Assembly (NCBI GenBank): GCA_025612375.1
Contig: JAAXKN010000009.1
Coordinates: 62,001 to 126,000, forward strand
Source: Ignavibacteria bacterium
GTDB taxonomy: Bacteria > Bacteroidota > Ignavibacteria > Ignavibacteriales > SURF-24
DNA: 64,000 nt
Reading direction: 5' to 3'
A program made the position numbers and the translations under genes. Under the pieces are notes generated by a model. It was not told the DNA's origin, searched no databases, and saw only the letters and a program-made list of their open reading frames with translations. Positions 54,771 through 63,351 of the stretch are shown in pieces. Numbering within the stretch: position 1 is the first letter of the stretch; each line of letters begins with the position of its first letter.

Positions 54771-55802
54771 TCACATAAGTCTCCTGTCCTCCTTGAACCT
54801 GGTGCTTTTGGGATTGCCTTCTGCTCTATAGACCCGGTTATGTATAATATCAAAGATGGAGGACCAGACGGTATCAAAATTAAGAGACTTATCATACTGG
54901 CACATAAAGCCGAATCTGCCGCTCAGTATATTTTTTGCATGACCAATGGCATCGTTATATTCTCCATTTTTGAGGGCGTTATATGCCGTCAGGTATCTTT
55001 CTTCCGAAAAATAGGTATTCCCATTGCCTGCATCATATTTTCTCATTTGTCCAGATAAAAATTGATTTACAGTTATAATAAAGTTATTGCCGGCTTTGTT
55101 TTTTCCCGGATTCCTGATGTTAATTTCAAACGGGTTACATTCAACTACAGTCATTTTCCCGCTCGTGTCCGCCAAAAGTATGTTACAGCTTGATGCTATG
55201 GGTAAATTTTTCAAGGAATTTACTCCTTCAGCAACCGTATTGCAGTTTTCCAGAATATAGCGGACAAGGAAAACCGAATTCAGCCCGGGCATTATCTCTT
55301 CAATCTTCGGCATTACAAAGGTCATTGCCGCTACAAGTCCGTGCTCGTTAATTCCCTCCTCCCCGTTAATAAACGAAGAGGTATTCAGTATAAAACGGTT
55401 TTTGTTTTCAGGTTCATAATATTCACTCTTACTTACCTTTTTCAAAAAAGGCGGCAGGTCGTTATTCCTGGCGTAATAAATCTCCCCATTTTGAACGAAG
55501 CAAAAGGCTGTACAGCCTCTTACTTCAACGCTCTCAGACTCTTCCATATTATACATGCAGCATCCCATGCACATCATCCAGGAAGTAAAAAGTTCATTGT
55601 CATATCCTGCCGCATCAGTAACTCCTCTTATTTCCTCGGCGGCTTCAGGGAAATGCTCTTTTAAGAGTTTTGTGCTTTCTCTTCCAAATTCCCTCTGGAA
55701 TTTGTCCAGCCGGATAGGAAATTCTGCATTAGAGCGCCTGAAAATATTGCCCATTTTTTGGCCCATCAGATAATGAGCGCCCTTTAGTCTGGGATGATAC
55801 AT
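54771..55802 (-). CDS. C45 / acyl-CoA:6-aminopenicillanate acyltransferase-like hydrolase
   Basis: A 343-residue Ntn-hydrolase of the C45 family. In this family the enzyme cuts itself before an internal cysteine, which becomes the nucleophile; here C97 in VEVRGCTAF is the likely one, followed by ARNNDLPPFL and NEHGLVAAMTFV, as expected. The upstream YDNELFTSWMMCMGCCMY is cysteine- and methionine-rich. No signal peptide is visible, so the enzyme is cytoplasmic, unlike bile salt/penicillin hydrolases that meet external substrates. The substrate is unknown; N-acyl amino acids or peptides are possible. Transcribed alone. Confidence 0.84.
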   Translation of the reverse strand: MYHPRLKGAHYLMGQKMGNIFRRSNAEFPIRLDKFQREFGRESTKLLKEHFPEAAEEIRGVTDAAGYDNELFTSWMMCMGCCMYNMEESESVEVRGCTAFCFVQNGEIYYARNNDLPPFLKKVSKSEYYEPENKNRFILNTSSFINGEEGINEHGLVAAMTFVMPKIEEIMPGLNSVFLVRYILENCNTVAEGVNSLKNLPIASSCNILLADTSGKMTVVECNPFEINIRNPGKNKAGNNFIITVNQFLSGQMRKYDAGNGNTYFSEERYLTAYNALKNGEYNDAIGHAKNILSGRFGFMCQYDKSLNFDTVWSSIFDIIHNRVYRAEGNPKSTRFKEDRRLM

Positions 55803-55921
55803 TTTTCCCTTTTGTAAATGATTTTAATTAAAATTTACAAAGTTTACGCAGATATAAATACATTGTCAAGATTGTGAGGCACTTAAGAAAAAAGGGGTAG
55901 GATTTAAGGATTTGCGGAAAC

Positions 55922-56212
55922 TTAAATCTTTTGTAAGTAAAATGTTATTCCGACACGGTTTATGTGTTCAAGAAGATCGTTATTTGAAATTGCAGAATAA
56001 ATAGATAAGTCAATTTTATAAGGCAGGTCTAATTCGTCCAGTTCATTTAGAATCTTCAGAAGTGTGTCTAATTCTAATTCATCTCCTTCAAGAGTAAGGT
56101 CAATATCGGAGCCATTCTTAAAGTTTCCTTTTGCTCTTGAGCCGTACAGGATTGCTTTTTTTACTGAAGTGTATCTGGCAAAACGGAGTTTATTATTCAA
56201 TTGTTGTCTCAT
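55922..56212 (-). CDS. MntA-type nucleotidyltransferase (antitoxin of HepT/MntA pair)
   Basis: A 96-residue minimal nucleotidyltransferase. It has the GSX10DXD motif exactly: GS, ten residues, then DID (YGSRAKGNFKNGSDIDL), and the third Asp in YKIDLSIY. Proteins of this type AMPylate the HEPN toxin HepT and so block it. It lies 15 bp after the HepT-like gene in one operon. In the related Haemophilus HI0073/HI0074 pair the same two proteins form a complex. Confidence 0.88.
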   Translation of the reverse strand: MRQQLNNKLRFARYTSVKKAILYGSRAKGNFKNGSDIDLTLEGDELELDTLLKILNELDELDLPYKIDLSIYSAISNNDLLEHINRVGITFYLQKI

Positions 56213-56227
56213 TTAACCCGAACTTCA

Positions 56228-56653
56228 TTATGAGTCCTGTTCTTTACTTCTTAAATCTCCCAACTTCTGCTCCAGCAGAATGAATTCATTCAAGTATTTA
56301 TTTACTACGAGACTAATTATCCGCCCGGCCGTTTTTTCATCATAAGTGTGAGAGGTCATGTTCCTGCTCTGGATCATCTCAAGCCAGATATCGCCATTTT
56401 CAATTAGTCCAAACCTGAAGGCTTCCATTGAAGCATCCTTGGGGCCATAGATAGGCTGGTTTCCCCTGCTCTCCAGAAAATCCTTTAAAGTATTCCAGGC
56501 AAGTTCATGTGTAAATTCAAAAGCATGGATGAGACCCTGTCCCTCAAGTTTGGTAAGTTCCCTTTCCCTAGCTAATTCGACAGCCTTTTTTAACTGTTCC
56601 AATGCTTTATTGAAATTACTAAAACGCTGTATCCATCTGATGTCTTTATTCAT
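56228..56653 (-). CDS. HepT-like HEPN protein (HI0074 family)
   Basis: A 141-residue all-helical HEPN protein of the nucleotidyltransferase substrate-binding (HI0074) family. It has the RX4HXY motif exactly (R, four residues, H, T, Y within RNMTSHTYDEK). In HepT toxins this motif is the RNase site and the Tyr is the residue AMPylated by MntA. It precedes its MntA partner by 15 bp. Toxicity is not proven here. Confidence 0.87.
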   Translation of the reverse strand: MNKDIRWIQRFSNFNKALEQLKKAVELARERELTKLEGQGLIHAFEFTHELAWNTLKDFLESRGNQPIYGPKDASMEAFRFGLIENGDIWLEMIQSRNMTSHTYDEKTAGRIISLVVNKYLNEFILLEQKLGDLRSKEQDS

Positions 56654-56768
56654 TTCAGAGATCTCTCGGATGAGTCCTGTTTAATTTCAATAAACATAAA
56701 GAATTACAAATTTAACAGCAGAAATAGACTTAGGTTTCAATTGTAAATTAGCTAACCCAAAAAATAAA

Positions 56769-56800
56769 AAAGCTGCTTCTATTAACTAGAAAGCAGCTTT
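56769..56800 (-). terminator. Terminator of tRNA-Leu
   Basis: AAAGCTGCTT and AAGCAGCTTT form a perfect 10-bp stem with a 12-nt loop; on the minus strand it is followed by TTTATTTTT. It starts 6 bp past the tRNA-Leu 3' end. Confidence 0.82.
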
Positions 56801-56805
56801 CTTTT

Positions 56806-56892
56806 TGGTGCCCGGAGCAGGACTCGAACCTGTATGGGAGTTCTCCCACTAGACCCTGAACCTAGCGCGTCTACCAATTTCGCCATCCGGGC
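56806..56892 (-). tRNA. tRNA-Leu (CAG), long variable arm, CCA encoded
   Basis: The reverse complement folds as a class II tRNA: acceptor GCCCGGA / TCCGGGC, anticodon CAG in loop TTCAGGG, a variable arm GGGAGAACTCCC, T-arm GGTTCGAGTCC, A73. A CCA follows directly (minus strand), unlike the other four tRNAs of the window. Confidence 0.95.
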
Positions 56893-57013
56893 AGTCAGAA
56901 TTTGTAGAACAAATTTAAGCAATTTTTATGTTATTTGAAAAACATTTTTGCTTATAATTGAAAATATTTTTAATACTCAGAGCGCCCCAGAGGCGCTCTG
57001 AGCGTAAAATTCT

Positions 57014-59233
57014 TTAGAACGGAGAAATAGAGCCGCCCTGGTGGATATCGCATTTATCCGGAAGATCATTTTTGTTAATAATGTCTGTAACCTTCTCAGG
57101 GCAATATTCCGTTGCCAGCTTAGGCTTCCCTTCTGAAATGGTCTGAGCACAGAAGTCCACAGAAATTACATCCGACGGCAGCTGGAAATACTTCAGCGGC
57201 ATATCCACGTTCTGGTAAGCGCCTTCCATAAAGCGCCCCCAGATAGGAGCCGCAGCTTTTGCCCCCTGTCCGTACCATCCGGTAAAACTTACCCTTCTGT
57301 CGTCAAAGCCTACCCAAACACCTGCAACAAGCTGGGGTGTAAAGCCTACGAACCAGGCATCGCCGAAGTCCTGTGTAGTACCGGTTTTACCTGCAGCGGG
57401 TCTGTGGAAAAATCTCCTTACGCCGGCACCAGTACCGTAATCTACCACCGACTGCATCATGCTTGTGGTAATTGCAGCCGTAGACGCTGAAAGGGCCTCT
57501 GTAATTTTATCGGGATAGAATTTCTCTATCAGAATTCCGTCTTTATCCTTGATTTCCAGGATTGAAATTGGAGAAACATTTATGCCGTTATTGGCCAGGG
57601 TTCCGAATGCCGAGGTCAGCTCCAGAGGCGATACCTCCGAGGTGCCGAGTGCAATTGAGGGCACAAGGTCGAGCTTGCTTTGAATACCCATCTTCTTTGC
57701 TATGTTCCCTATCTGGCTTAAAGGAGCGTGCCCTTCAATAATAAGGCGTGCAGTAATAAGGTTCAGAGAATTTGCCAGGCCGCTTCTCATTGTAGTGTAC
57801 CCGCCTGTTGAAAAATCGCTGTTATGGGGCGACCAGCCATTGTATGTAAACGGCTGATTAAGAAGCGGAAACGAGGGATAAAGCCCGTTTTCAATTGCCG
57901 TAGCATAAACTATGGGTTTGAAGGCCGAACCAGGCTGGCGTTTAATGCCGGAAACATGGTTCAGTCCGTACTGGCTCTTCGGATCGGCTCCCCCAACCAT
58001 AGCCCTGATATGGCCGTTTGAAGGGTCAATTGCAACAAAGCCCACCTGTATGGATGTTTCCACTCTTTTAACCGAATCAATAAACCTCTGGTTAGATATT
58101 AACCTGTCATAAATCATTTTTCTTTCGTCAGGGTCTTTTGTGCCCAGGTACATCGGGTTGCTTTTAATCGCCTTATCGACCAGCTGTGTAAGAATATCCT
58201 TGTGTTTTTCCCAGTTCCAGCTCTTATTAAAAAGCGGCTGGTATTCTGCCAGGTGCTCGGCAACGGCCTTATTGGCTGCCAATTGCATTCTTGAGTCGAT
58301 TGTCGTATAGATGTTCAGGCCGTCGCGGTAGAGGTCATAGCCGTACTTGTCGGAGAGTTTTTCCATCTGCCGCCTGATATACTCCATAAAATGAGGGGCA
58401 ATTGTCTGATAGCTTTCAAACCTTTCGCTACCAAGGGCAATCGGAAGGTTTTTATACCTTTCGTAGAAATTTTCATTCAGGTAGCCTGCTTCCACCATAT
58501 TTGCCATAACAACATTACGCCTCTGGAGCGAGCGGTCGTAATGCTTTGCAGGGTCGTAATTGACAGATGATTTAAGGAGCGCCACAAGTACTGCCGATTC
58601 CGGTACAGTAAGATCCTTTGCGTCCTTATTAAAATAAGCATTTGCCGCCGTCTCAACTCCGTATGCCCCGCGCCCGAAGTAGGAGATATTCAGGTACATG
58701 TCCAGAATTTCATCTTTCGTGTATGTCTTTTCGATCTGAATGGCCGTAATCCATTCCCTGATTTTCCTGATCACGGTTTCAAATTTGTTTTCATTTTTAC
58801 TTTTAAGCTTATAGAGGTTCTTTGCCAGCTGTTGTGTAATTGTAGAGGCACCTTCGCGCATAGAAAGCGTAAAGACGTTCTTTACCATAGCCTTAAAGAA
58901 GCGTCCAACATCAACTCCCCAGTGATCGTAGAACTTCCTGTCCTCGGTAGCAATAAGAGCATTCTGGAGGTGTTTCGGGATACTGTCGAGCGGGACTTCT
59001 ATTCTGTTTTCGATAAAAAACTGTCCAATCAGTTCGCCGTCAATGCCGTAGACCTTACTGGCCAGAACAGGCTTAGGGTTTTCCAGTTCTTCAAGTGAAG
59101 GGAGCCCCTTAAAAATATATGCGCCTATAGCCAGGAATAAGATGATGGCAGAAATAGTAGAAATTCTGATAACTTTTTTTCTATCGTATTGGGAGGGTTT
59201 CTTTTTTTTATCAGTATTTGAAGTTTGTTCCAT
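57014..59233 (-). CDS. Penicillin-binding protein 1A, bifunctional
   Basis: A 739-residue class A PBP that polymerises and cross-links peptidoglycan. The start at ATG 59231-59233 lies 1 bp after the lpxH stop. An N-terminal transmembrane helix (VIRISTISAIILFLAIGAYIF) is followed by the GT51 domain (ALIATEDRKFYDHWGVD, EGASTITQQLAKNLY) and the transpeptidase domain with SXXK (GSAFKPIVYA), SXN (SLN) and KTG (AGKTGTTQDFGDAWFVG). The C-terminus is short and Cys-containing. Cotranscribed with lpxH. Confidence 0.95.
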   Translation of the reverse strand: MEQTSNTDKKKKPSQYDRKKVIRISTISAIILFLAIGAYIFKGLPSLEELENPKPVLASKVYGIDGELIGQFFIENRIEVPLDSIPKHLQNALIATEDRKFYDHWGVDVGRFFKAMVKNVFTLSMREGASTITQQLAKNLYKLKSKNENKFETVIRKIREWITAIQIEKTYTKDEILDMYLNISYFGRGAYGVETAANAYFNKDAKDLTVPESAVLVALLKSSVNYDPAKHYDRSLQRRNVVMANMVEAGYLNENFYERYKNLPIALGSERFESYQTIAPHFMEYIRRQMEKLSDKYGYDLYRDGLNIYTTIDSRMQLAANKAVAEHLAEYQPLFNKSWNWEKHKDILTQLVDKAIKSNPMYLGTKDPDERKMIYDRLISNQRFIDSVKRVETSIQVGFVAIDPSNGHIRAMVGGADPKSQYGLNHVSGIKRQPGSAFKPIVYATAIENGLYPSFPLLNQPFTYNGWSPHNSDFSTGGYTTMRSGLANSLNLITARLIIEGHAPLSQIGNIAKKMGIQSKLDLVPSIALGTSEVSPLELTSAFGTLANNGINVSPISILEIKDKDGILIEKFYPDKITEALSASTAAITTSMMQSVVDYGTGAGVRRFFHRPAAGKTGTTQDFGDAWFVGFTPQLVAGVWVGFDDRRVSFTGWYGQGAKAAAPIWGRFMEGAYQNVDMPLKYFQLPSDVISVDFCAQTISEGKPKLATEYCPEKVTDIINKNDLPDKCDIHQGGSISPF

Positions 59234-59234
59234 T

Positions 59235-59960
59235 TTATTTCCAATCAACTATTGAAAAGCAGCCGTCTTTAAAGCGGCCGTAACATGGGCCTGAGAGCCA
59301 GGAGCCCAGATTAATATAATATCCGTTATTGTACTTTTCGAGCGCACGTCTGTGAGAGTGCCCGAAAATAACGTAATCGAAGCCGGAATCGATTTTCTCC
59401 TTTGCGGCTTCAAACATGCCGTCGATCTCACCATAGTCCTTCTGCGTAGTATAATCGCGGCTTTTCCGGCTTGTAGCACTTGCAATGGCAATGCCCAGGT
59501 CAGGATGCAGAAGAGAATAAATTTTTTGTACAGTTTTATTTCTAAGAACTGTTTTCAGGATTTTGTATCCCAGGTCGTTTTTTACAAGTCCGTCGCCATG
59601 AGCCAGAAAGAAGTGCTTCCCATCGATTACAGGCTCTATTGGTAATTCATACATTTTGGCGCCGATTTCTGTTCCAAAAAAGTCCCTGTGCGAGAAGTCG
59701 TGGTTACCAATAATATAGTGCACTTTTGTGCCGCTTTCGGTCAAATCCTGCAGTGCAGTAAGAGTTCTGAAAAAGCCTTTCTGGTAAACGTACCTGTACT
59801 CGAACCAATAATCAAACAAATCTCCAAGTATATAAAGTTCTCTTGCTTCTTCCGAAGCCATCTGAAGAAACTTAACCAGGAGTCTTTCTTTACTTTTCTC
59901 GGTCTCTTTTGACTGGAGACCCAGGTGAACATCCGATATAAATAGATAGCTGTCTTTCAA
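59235..59960 (-). CDS. lpxH: UDP-2,3-diacylglucosamine pyrophosphatase-like metallophosphoesterase
   Basis: A 241-residue calcineurin-like phosphoesterase of the LpxH type, cleaving UDP-2,3-diacylglucosamine to lipid X in lipid A synthesis. Metal motifs are SDVHLG, GDLFDYW, GNHD, HGDG and FGHSHRRA. Its length and place directly before pbp1A (1-bp gap) fit an envelope-biogenesis operon. Some Bacteroidota-type homologues are annotated only as metallophosphoesterase; the LpxH function is likely but not certain. Confidence 0.85.
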   Translation of the reverse strand: MKDSYLFISDVHLGLQSKETEKSKERLLVKFLQMASEEARELYILGDLFDYWFEYRYVYQKGFFRTLTALQDLTESGTKVHYIIGNHDFSHRDFFGTEIGAKMYELPIEPVIDGKHFFLAHGDGLVKNDLGYKILKTVLRNKTVQKIYSLLHPDLGIAIASATSRKSRDYTTQKDYGEIDGMFEAAKEKIDSGFDYVIFGHSHRRALEKYNNGYYINLGSWLSGPCYGRFKDGCFSIVDWK

Positions 59961-60037
59961 AACGCCTTAGACTGATTATTTAATTTTCAAAAATACGCAG
60001 AAACGGGCAAAAATGCCCGCTTAAGTAAGCTTAAAAT

Positions 60038-61750
60038 TTACTCTTCCTTCTTAAATGAGGCCAGGAGCCAGCCTGAAGGATCCATGGTAATTCCCTTTAC
60101 CGGATGGCTGAGCTTAACTTCAAATTCCTGCTGGCGTTCATTTACATAAAAAACCTTTTTTATCTCGTTATCAGACCCTTCAGTCTTAATACTTACCTCC
60201 AGGGGGAACCTGAATGTCTGAAATCCTTCCTGGGTTTGCTTTACTTTTAATTTAAGAATGCTGGAATTACCCCCCGAGGCATGGGACTCCCAGTTATAAA
60301 CGAGGCTTATATTACCGGTACCGGTATAAACCCACTGCTTAAAGAAGTAAGAAAGATCCTTATGGGATTCATTTTCGCATACTTTTATAAAATTACCCGT
60401 TGTGGCGCTTTTATACTTATAGGTTTCATAGTACTTTTTAAGAGAGCTGAAAAAAGCGCTGTCGCCAATCTCCCAGCGCAGCATATGCAGCACCCAGGCC
60501 CCCTTGTCGTAGACCGTGGAGCTGAAGAGCCCGCTTTGAGGATTATAGAGCGTACCGCTAAAATGGTCCTGGAATTTCTGGAGCATGGTGGATCTGTAGG
60601 CCGATGGGCCTGACTCATGTTCTGCAAACAGGGCCTCGCAGTAGGTGGCAAAGCCTTCATTAAGCCAGATATCCTTCCACGTTGCAGGGCTTACGGCATC
60701 GCCAAACCACTGGTGAGCCAGCTCATGAATATAAAACTCGTTAAAAAAACGTTTTCCGTTCAGGAAATTTGAACCAATGCCTGTAATAGTCTGGTGCTCC
60801 ATTGCACCCATCTGCCAGAGGAACTCCGCAACGCCGTATTTTTCTTTAATAAACGGGTATTCGCCGAAAAGCCCCGAGAAGAACCTTATCATTTCAGGGT
60901 GCCCTTTGAAGTCGTTTTGCGCCATATCCAGGTGCTCCGGGAAAGCAAAATAGTCGATATTCATCGAATCTTTTGAGGCCGAGACGTACTTTTCCTCAAA
61001 ATGGCGGTAATCGGCCGAATAGAAGCAGATAAGGTATGTAGTAATAGGATAAAAGGTTTTCCAGTGATAGGTCCTTCTATCCCCTTTTGTCTTTACATCC
61101 ATGAGGCGGCCGTTTGAGACTGAAACCTTTGCGCTGTCGTTTGTTATACTCATATCCATCAGAGCCTTATCATCCGGCTTATCGTTGCATGGGTACCAGG
61201 TAGAGGCGTATATGGGTTCGCTCATATTGTAAGTAACAGAGCGCCCGTTAAAACTATCAAAAACAAAGGATCCGAACCCGAGCTTTTTCGGGGTGCCCTC
61301 GTAGACGACCCTCACATTAAAGGTATCGCTTCTAAAGCCGTTAAGGGGGACAGAAAGCCTGGTGTCCTTCTGTTCAAAGGATGAATTCTTTCCGTTGAGT
61401 GTAAGGCTTTTTATTTCCATATTCTCATAGAAATTCAGGTCAAGCCTCTCAAGCGATCTATCGAGAAGTACGCCTGATATGGTTACATCCCCTTTTAATA
61501 TTTTCTTTTCAGGGAATAATTCAATATTTATATCATAATGAGTGATATCGATCTTACTCTGGGCTGGTGTATTATAGGAATCGAGGTTATCCTGCTGCGA
61601 CATCCTGTATTCTACGTAGTACTCCAGATACGGAATTCCTGCAATAAGCGACTTTACCGGTTCATAATGTAGAGTCCATGATACAAACAGGAGTGCATTA
61701 AAAAAAATGACAGATGATATTTGGAATGCCCTCAATTTTAATTTTGTCAT
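60038..61750 (-). CDS. M1-family zinc aminopeptidase
   Basis: A 570-residue metalloenzyme. It has a hydrophobic N-terminal segment (ISSVIFFNALLFVSWTLHY) that acts as signal or anchor. An N-terminal beta domain (about 65-225) precedes the catalytic domain with HELAH (YIHELAHQWFGDAV) and NEGFA as the zinc glutamate 18 residues later; the substrate-amine-binding exopeptidase motif appears as GAMEH instead of GAMEN. The final 100 residues are a beta domain, and the large C-terminal helical domain of M1 enzymes is missing, as in short periplasmic members. Transcribed alone. Confidence 0.9.
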   Translation of the reverse strand: MTKLKLRAFQISSVIFFNALLFVSWTLHYEPVKSLIAGIPYLEYYVEYRMSQQDNLDSYNTPAQSKIDITHYDINIELFPEKKILKGDVTISGVLLDRSLERLDLNFYENMEIKSLTLNGKNSSFEQKDTRLSVPLNGFRSDTFNVRVVYEGTPKKLGFGSFVFDSFNGRSVTYNMSEPIYASTWYPCNDKPDDKALMDMSITNDSAKVSVSNGRLMDVKTKGDRRTYHWKTFYPITTYLICFYSADYRHFEEKYVSASKDSMNIDYFAFPEHLDMAQNDFKGHPEMIRFFSGLFGEYPFIKEKYGVAEFLWQMGAMEHQTITGIGSNFLNGKRFFNEFYIHELAHQWFGDAVSPATWKDIWLNEGFATYCEALFAEHESGPSAYRSTMLQKFQDHFSGTLYNPQSGLFSSTVYDKGAWVLHMLRWEIGDSAFFSSLKKYYETYKYKSATTGNFIKVCENESHKDLSYFFKQWVYTGTGNISLVYNWESHASGGNSSILKLKVKQTQEGFQTFRFPLEVSIKTEGSDNEIKKVFYVNERQQEFEVKLSHPVKGITMDPSGWLLASFKKEE

Positions 61751-61955
61751 AACAGATATTAAATAAAAGATGAATCGTTATATGACAAAGTTAAGCCTAT
61801 AATTTAAGTTTGACAAGTTAAATTTTCAGGTTTACACCTCACAGGAAGGCAGAGAGAGCTGAGGTTAAAAAATTGTTAATTTTTGATTTAATGGTTGCTT
61901 AAGTCAGGAATTTTTAATTTTTTTATATATCATTTAAAAGTAACGAGGAAAAATT

Positions 61956-63197
61956 ATGTTGTTTGCAGGTTCCGCACTACTTAGAGATACTCTATCGATG
62001 ATACTGGCAGGCGGACAGGGCGAAAGGCTGGCCCCGTTGACTGAACCGCGCTCAAAACCTTCAGTGCCCTTCGGAGGTAAATACAGGATAATCGACTTTA
62101 CTCTTTCGAACTGTCTTAATTCAGGCTTGAGGAAGATCTACGTGCTGACGCAGTATAAATCAGATTCACTTAATCAGCATCTTTACGAGGCCTGGAGCAT
62201 CTTCAACCCCGAGCTGGGCGAATTTATCTATTCGATACCTCCGCAAAGGAAAATAAGCGGAGACTGGTACACCGGAACCGCAAATGCAATTGAGCAGAAT
62301 ATCAACCTGATTGAAGTAAACAACAGCAAATGGGTGCTCATTTTATCGGGCGATCATATTTATAAGATGGATTACCTGAAGATGCTGCAGTATCACATTG
62401 ACAGGAAAAGTGACGTAACGATAGCAAGCATAGATTACCCAAAGGAACAGGCAAGCCGTTTCGGCGTAATAAATATCAATGCCGACTATAAGGTTTCAGG
62501 ATTTGTGGAAAAGGTGAAAAATCCCCCTGAAATTCCGGACAAGCCGGGCTACTCTTTCGTTAATATGGGAATGTACGTTTTTAATGCCAAGATGTTAATA
62601 GACGTATTCCGTGAGATGTCTGAAAAGAACCTGCCGAATAACGATTTCGGGAAGCACATCCTCCCATATATGATAAAAGCCGGTTACAGTATTTATGCAT
62701 ATAAATTTCAGGATGAGAACAAGAAAAACGACGTATACTGGAGAGACATCGGGACAATTGACAGCTATTTTGCCGCAAGCATGGACCTTATAAGCGTAAG
62801 CCCTGAATTTAACCTTTACGATACGAGCTGGCCCATAAGGACTCTGCAGCTGCAGCTTCCGCCTGCCAAGACGCTTTCGCACGAGGGGGAAAGAGTTGGC
62901 CGAAGCCTTAACTCGCTTATCTGCGACGGTACGATAGTCTCAGGAGGCCTGGTTGAGCGATCAATCATTGGGCCTAATGTAAGAGTAAACAGTTACTCCT
63001 ATATAACGGATTCAATTATATTCAACAACTGCAACATAGGGCGCCATGCAAGGATAAGGCGCGCCATTATTGACAAGAACGTCAACGTTCCGGAAGGCTT
63101 TGAGATCGGTTTTGATCCCGAAGAGGACCGCAGGCGTTTTGCTGTCTCGGAAACGGGCATTGTGGTTATACCTAAAAATTCGATATTAAAGAAGTAG
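61956..63197 (+). CDS. glgC: Glucose-1-phosphate adenylyltransferase
   Basis: GlgC makes ADP-glucose from glucose-1-phosphate and ATP, the committed step of bacterial glycogen synthesis. The 413-residue protein has SMILAGGQGERLAPLTEPRSKPSVPF (split by residue limit: ILAGGQGERL then KPSVPFGGKYRI), LNSGLRKIYVLTQY, LSGDHIYKMDY, and a C-terminal left-handed beta-helix with the IIGPNVRVNSYSYI repeat. GAGGAAA precedes the ATG. No glgA or glgB is adjacent. Confidence 0.95.
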   Translation: MLFAGSALLRDTLSMILAGGQGERLAPLTEPRSKPSVPFGGKYRIIDFTLSNCLNSGLRKIYVLTQYKSDSLNQHLYEAWSIFNPELGEFIYSIPPQRKISGDWYTGTANAIEQNINLIEVNNSKWVLILSGDHIYKMDYLKMLQYHIDRKSDVTIASIDYPKEQASRFGVININADYKVSGFVEKVKNPPEIPDKPGYSFVNMGMYVFNAKMLIDVFREMSEKNLPNNDFGKHILPYMIKAGYSIYAYKFQDENKKNDVYWRDIGTIDSYFAASMDLISVSPEFNLYDTSWPIRTLQLQLPPAKTLSHEGERVGRSLNSLICDGTIVSGGLVERSIIGPNVRVNSYSYITDSIIFNNCNIGRHARIRRAIIDKNVNVPEGFEIGFDPEEDRRRFAVSETGIVVIPKNSILKK

Positions 63198-63264
63198 GAA
63201 TTAAAGTCTCATCCCGGGAATACCGGGCGCAGTACTTTGAACCTGAGAGACGTTTTTTACGTTT

Positions 63265-63296
63265 AAATCCAATTAATGGTTTCATTAATTGGATTT
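63265..63296 (+). terminator. Terminator of glgC
   Basis: AAATCCAATTAATG and CATTAATTGGATTT form a 14-bp stem with a 4-nt loop followed by TTTATG. It lies 67 bp past the glgC stop and 55 bp before uvrC. Confidence 0.82.
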
Positions 63297-63351
63297 TTTA
63301 TGTATAGTAATGACGGGCAATATTTTCCCGCAGTATAAAATTAAAACTTAA

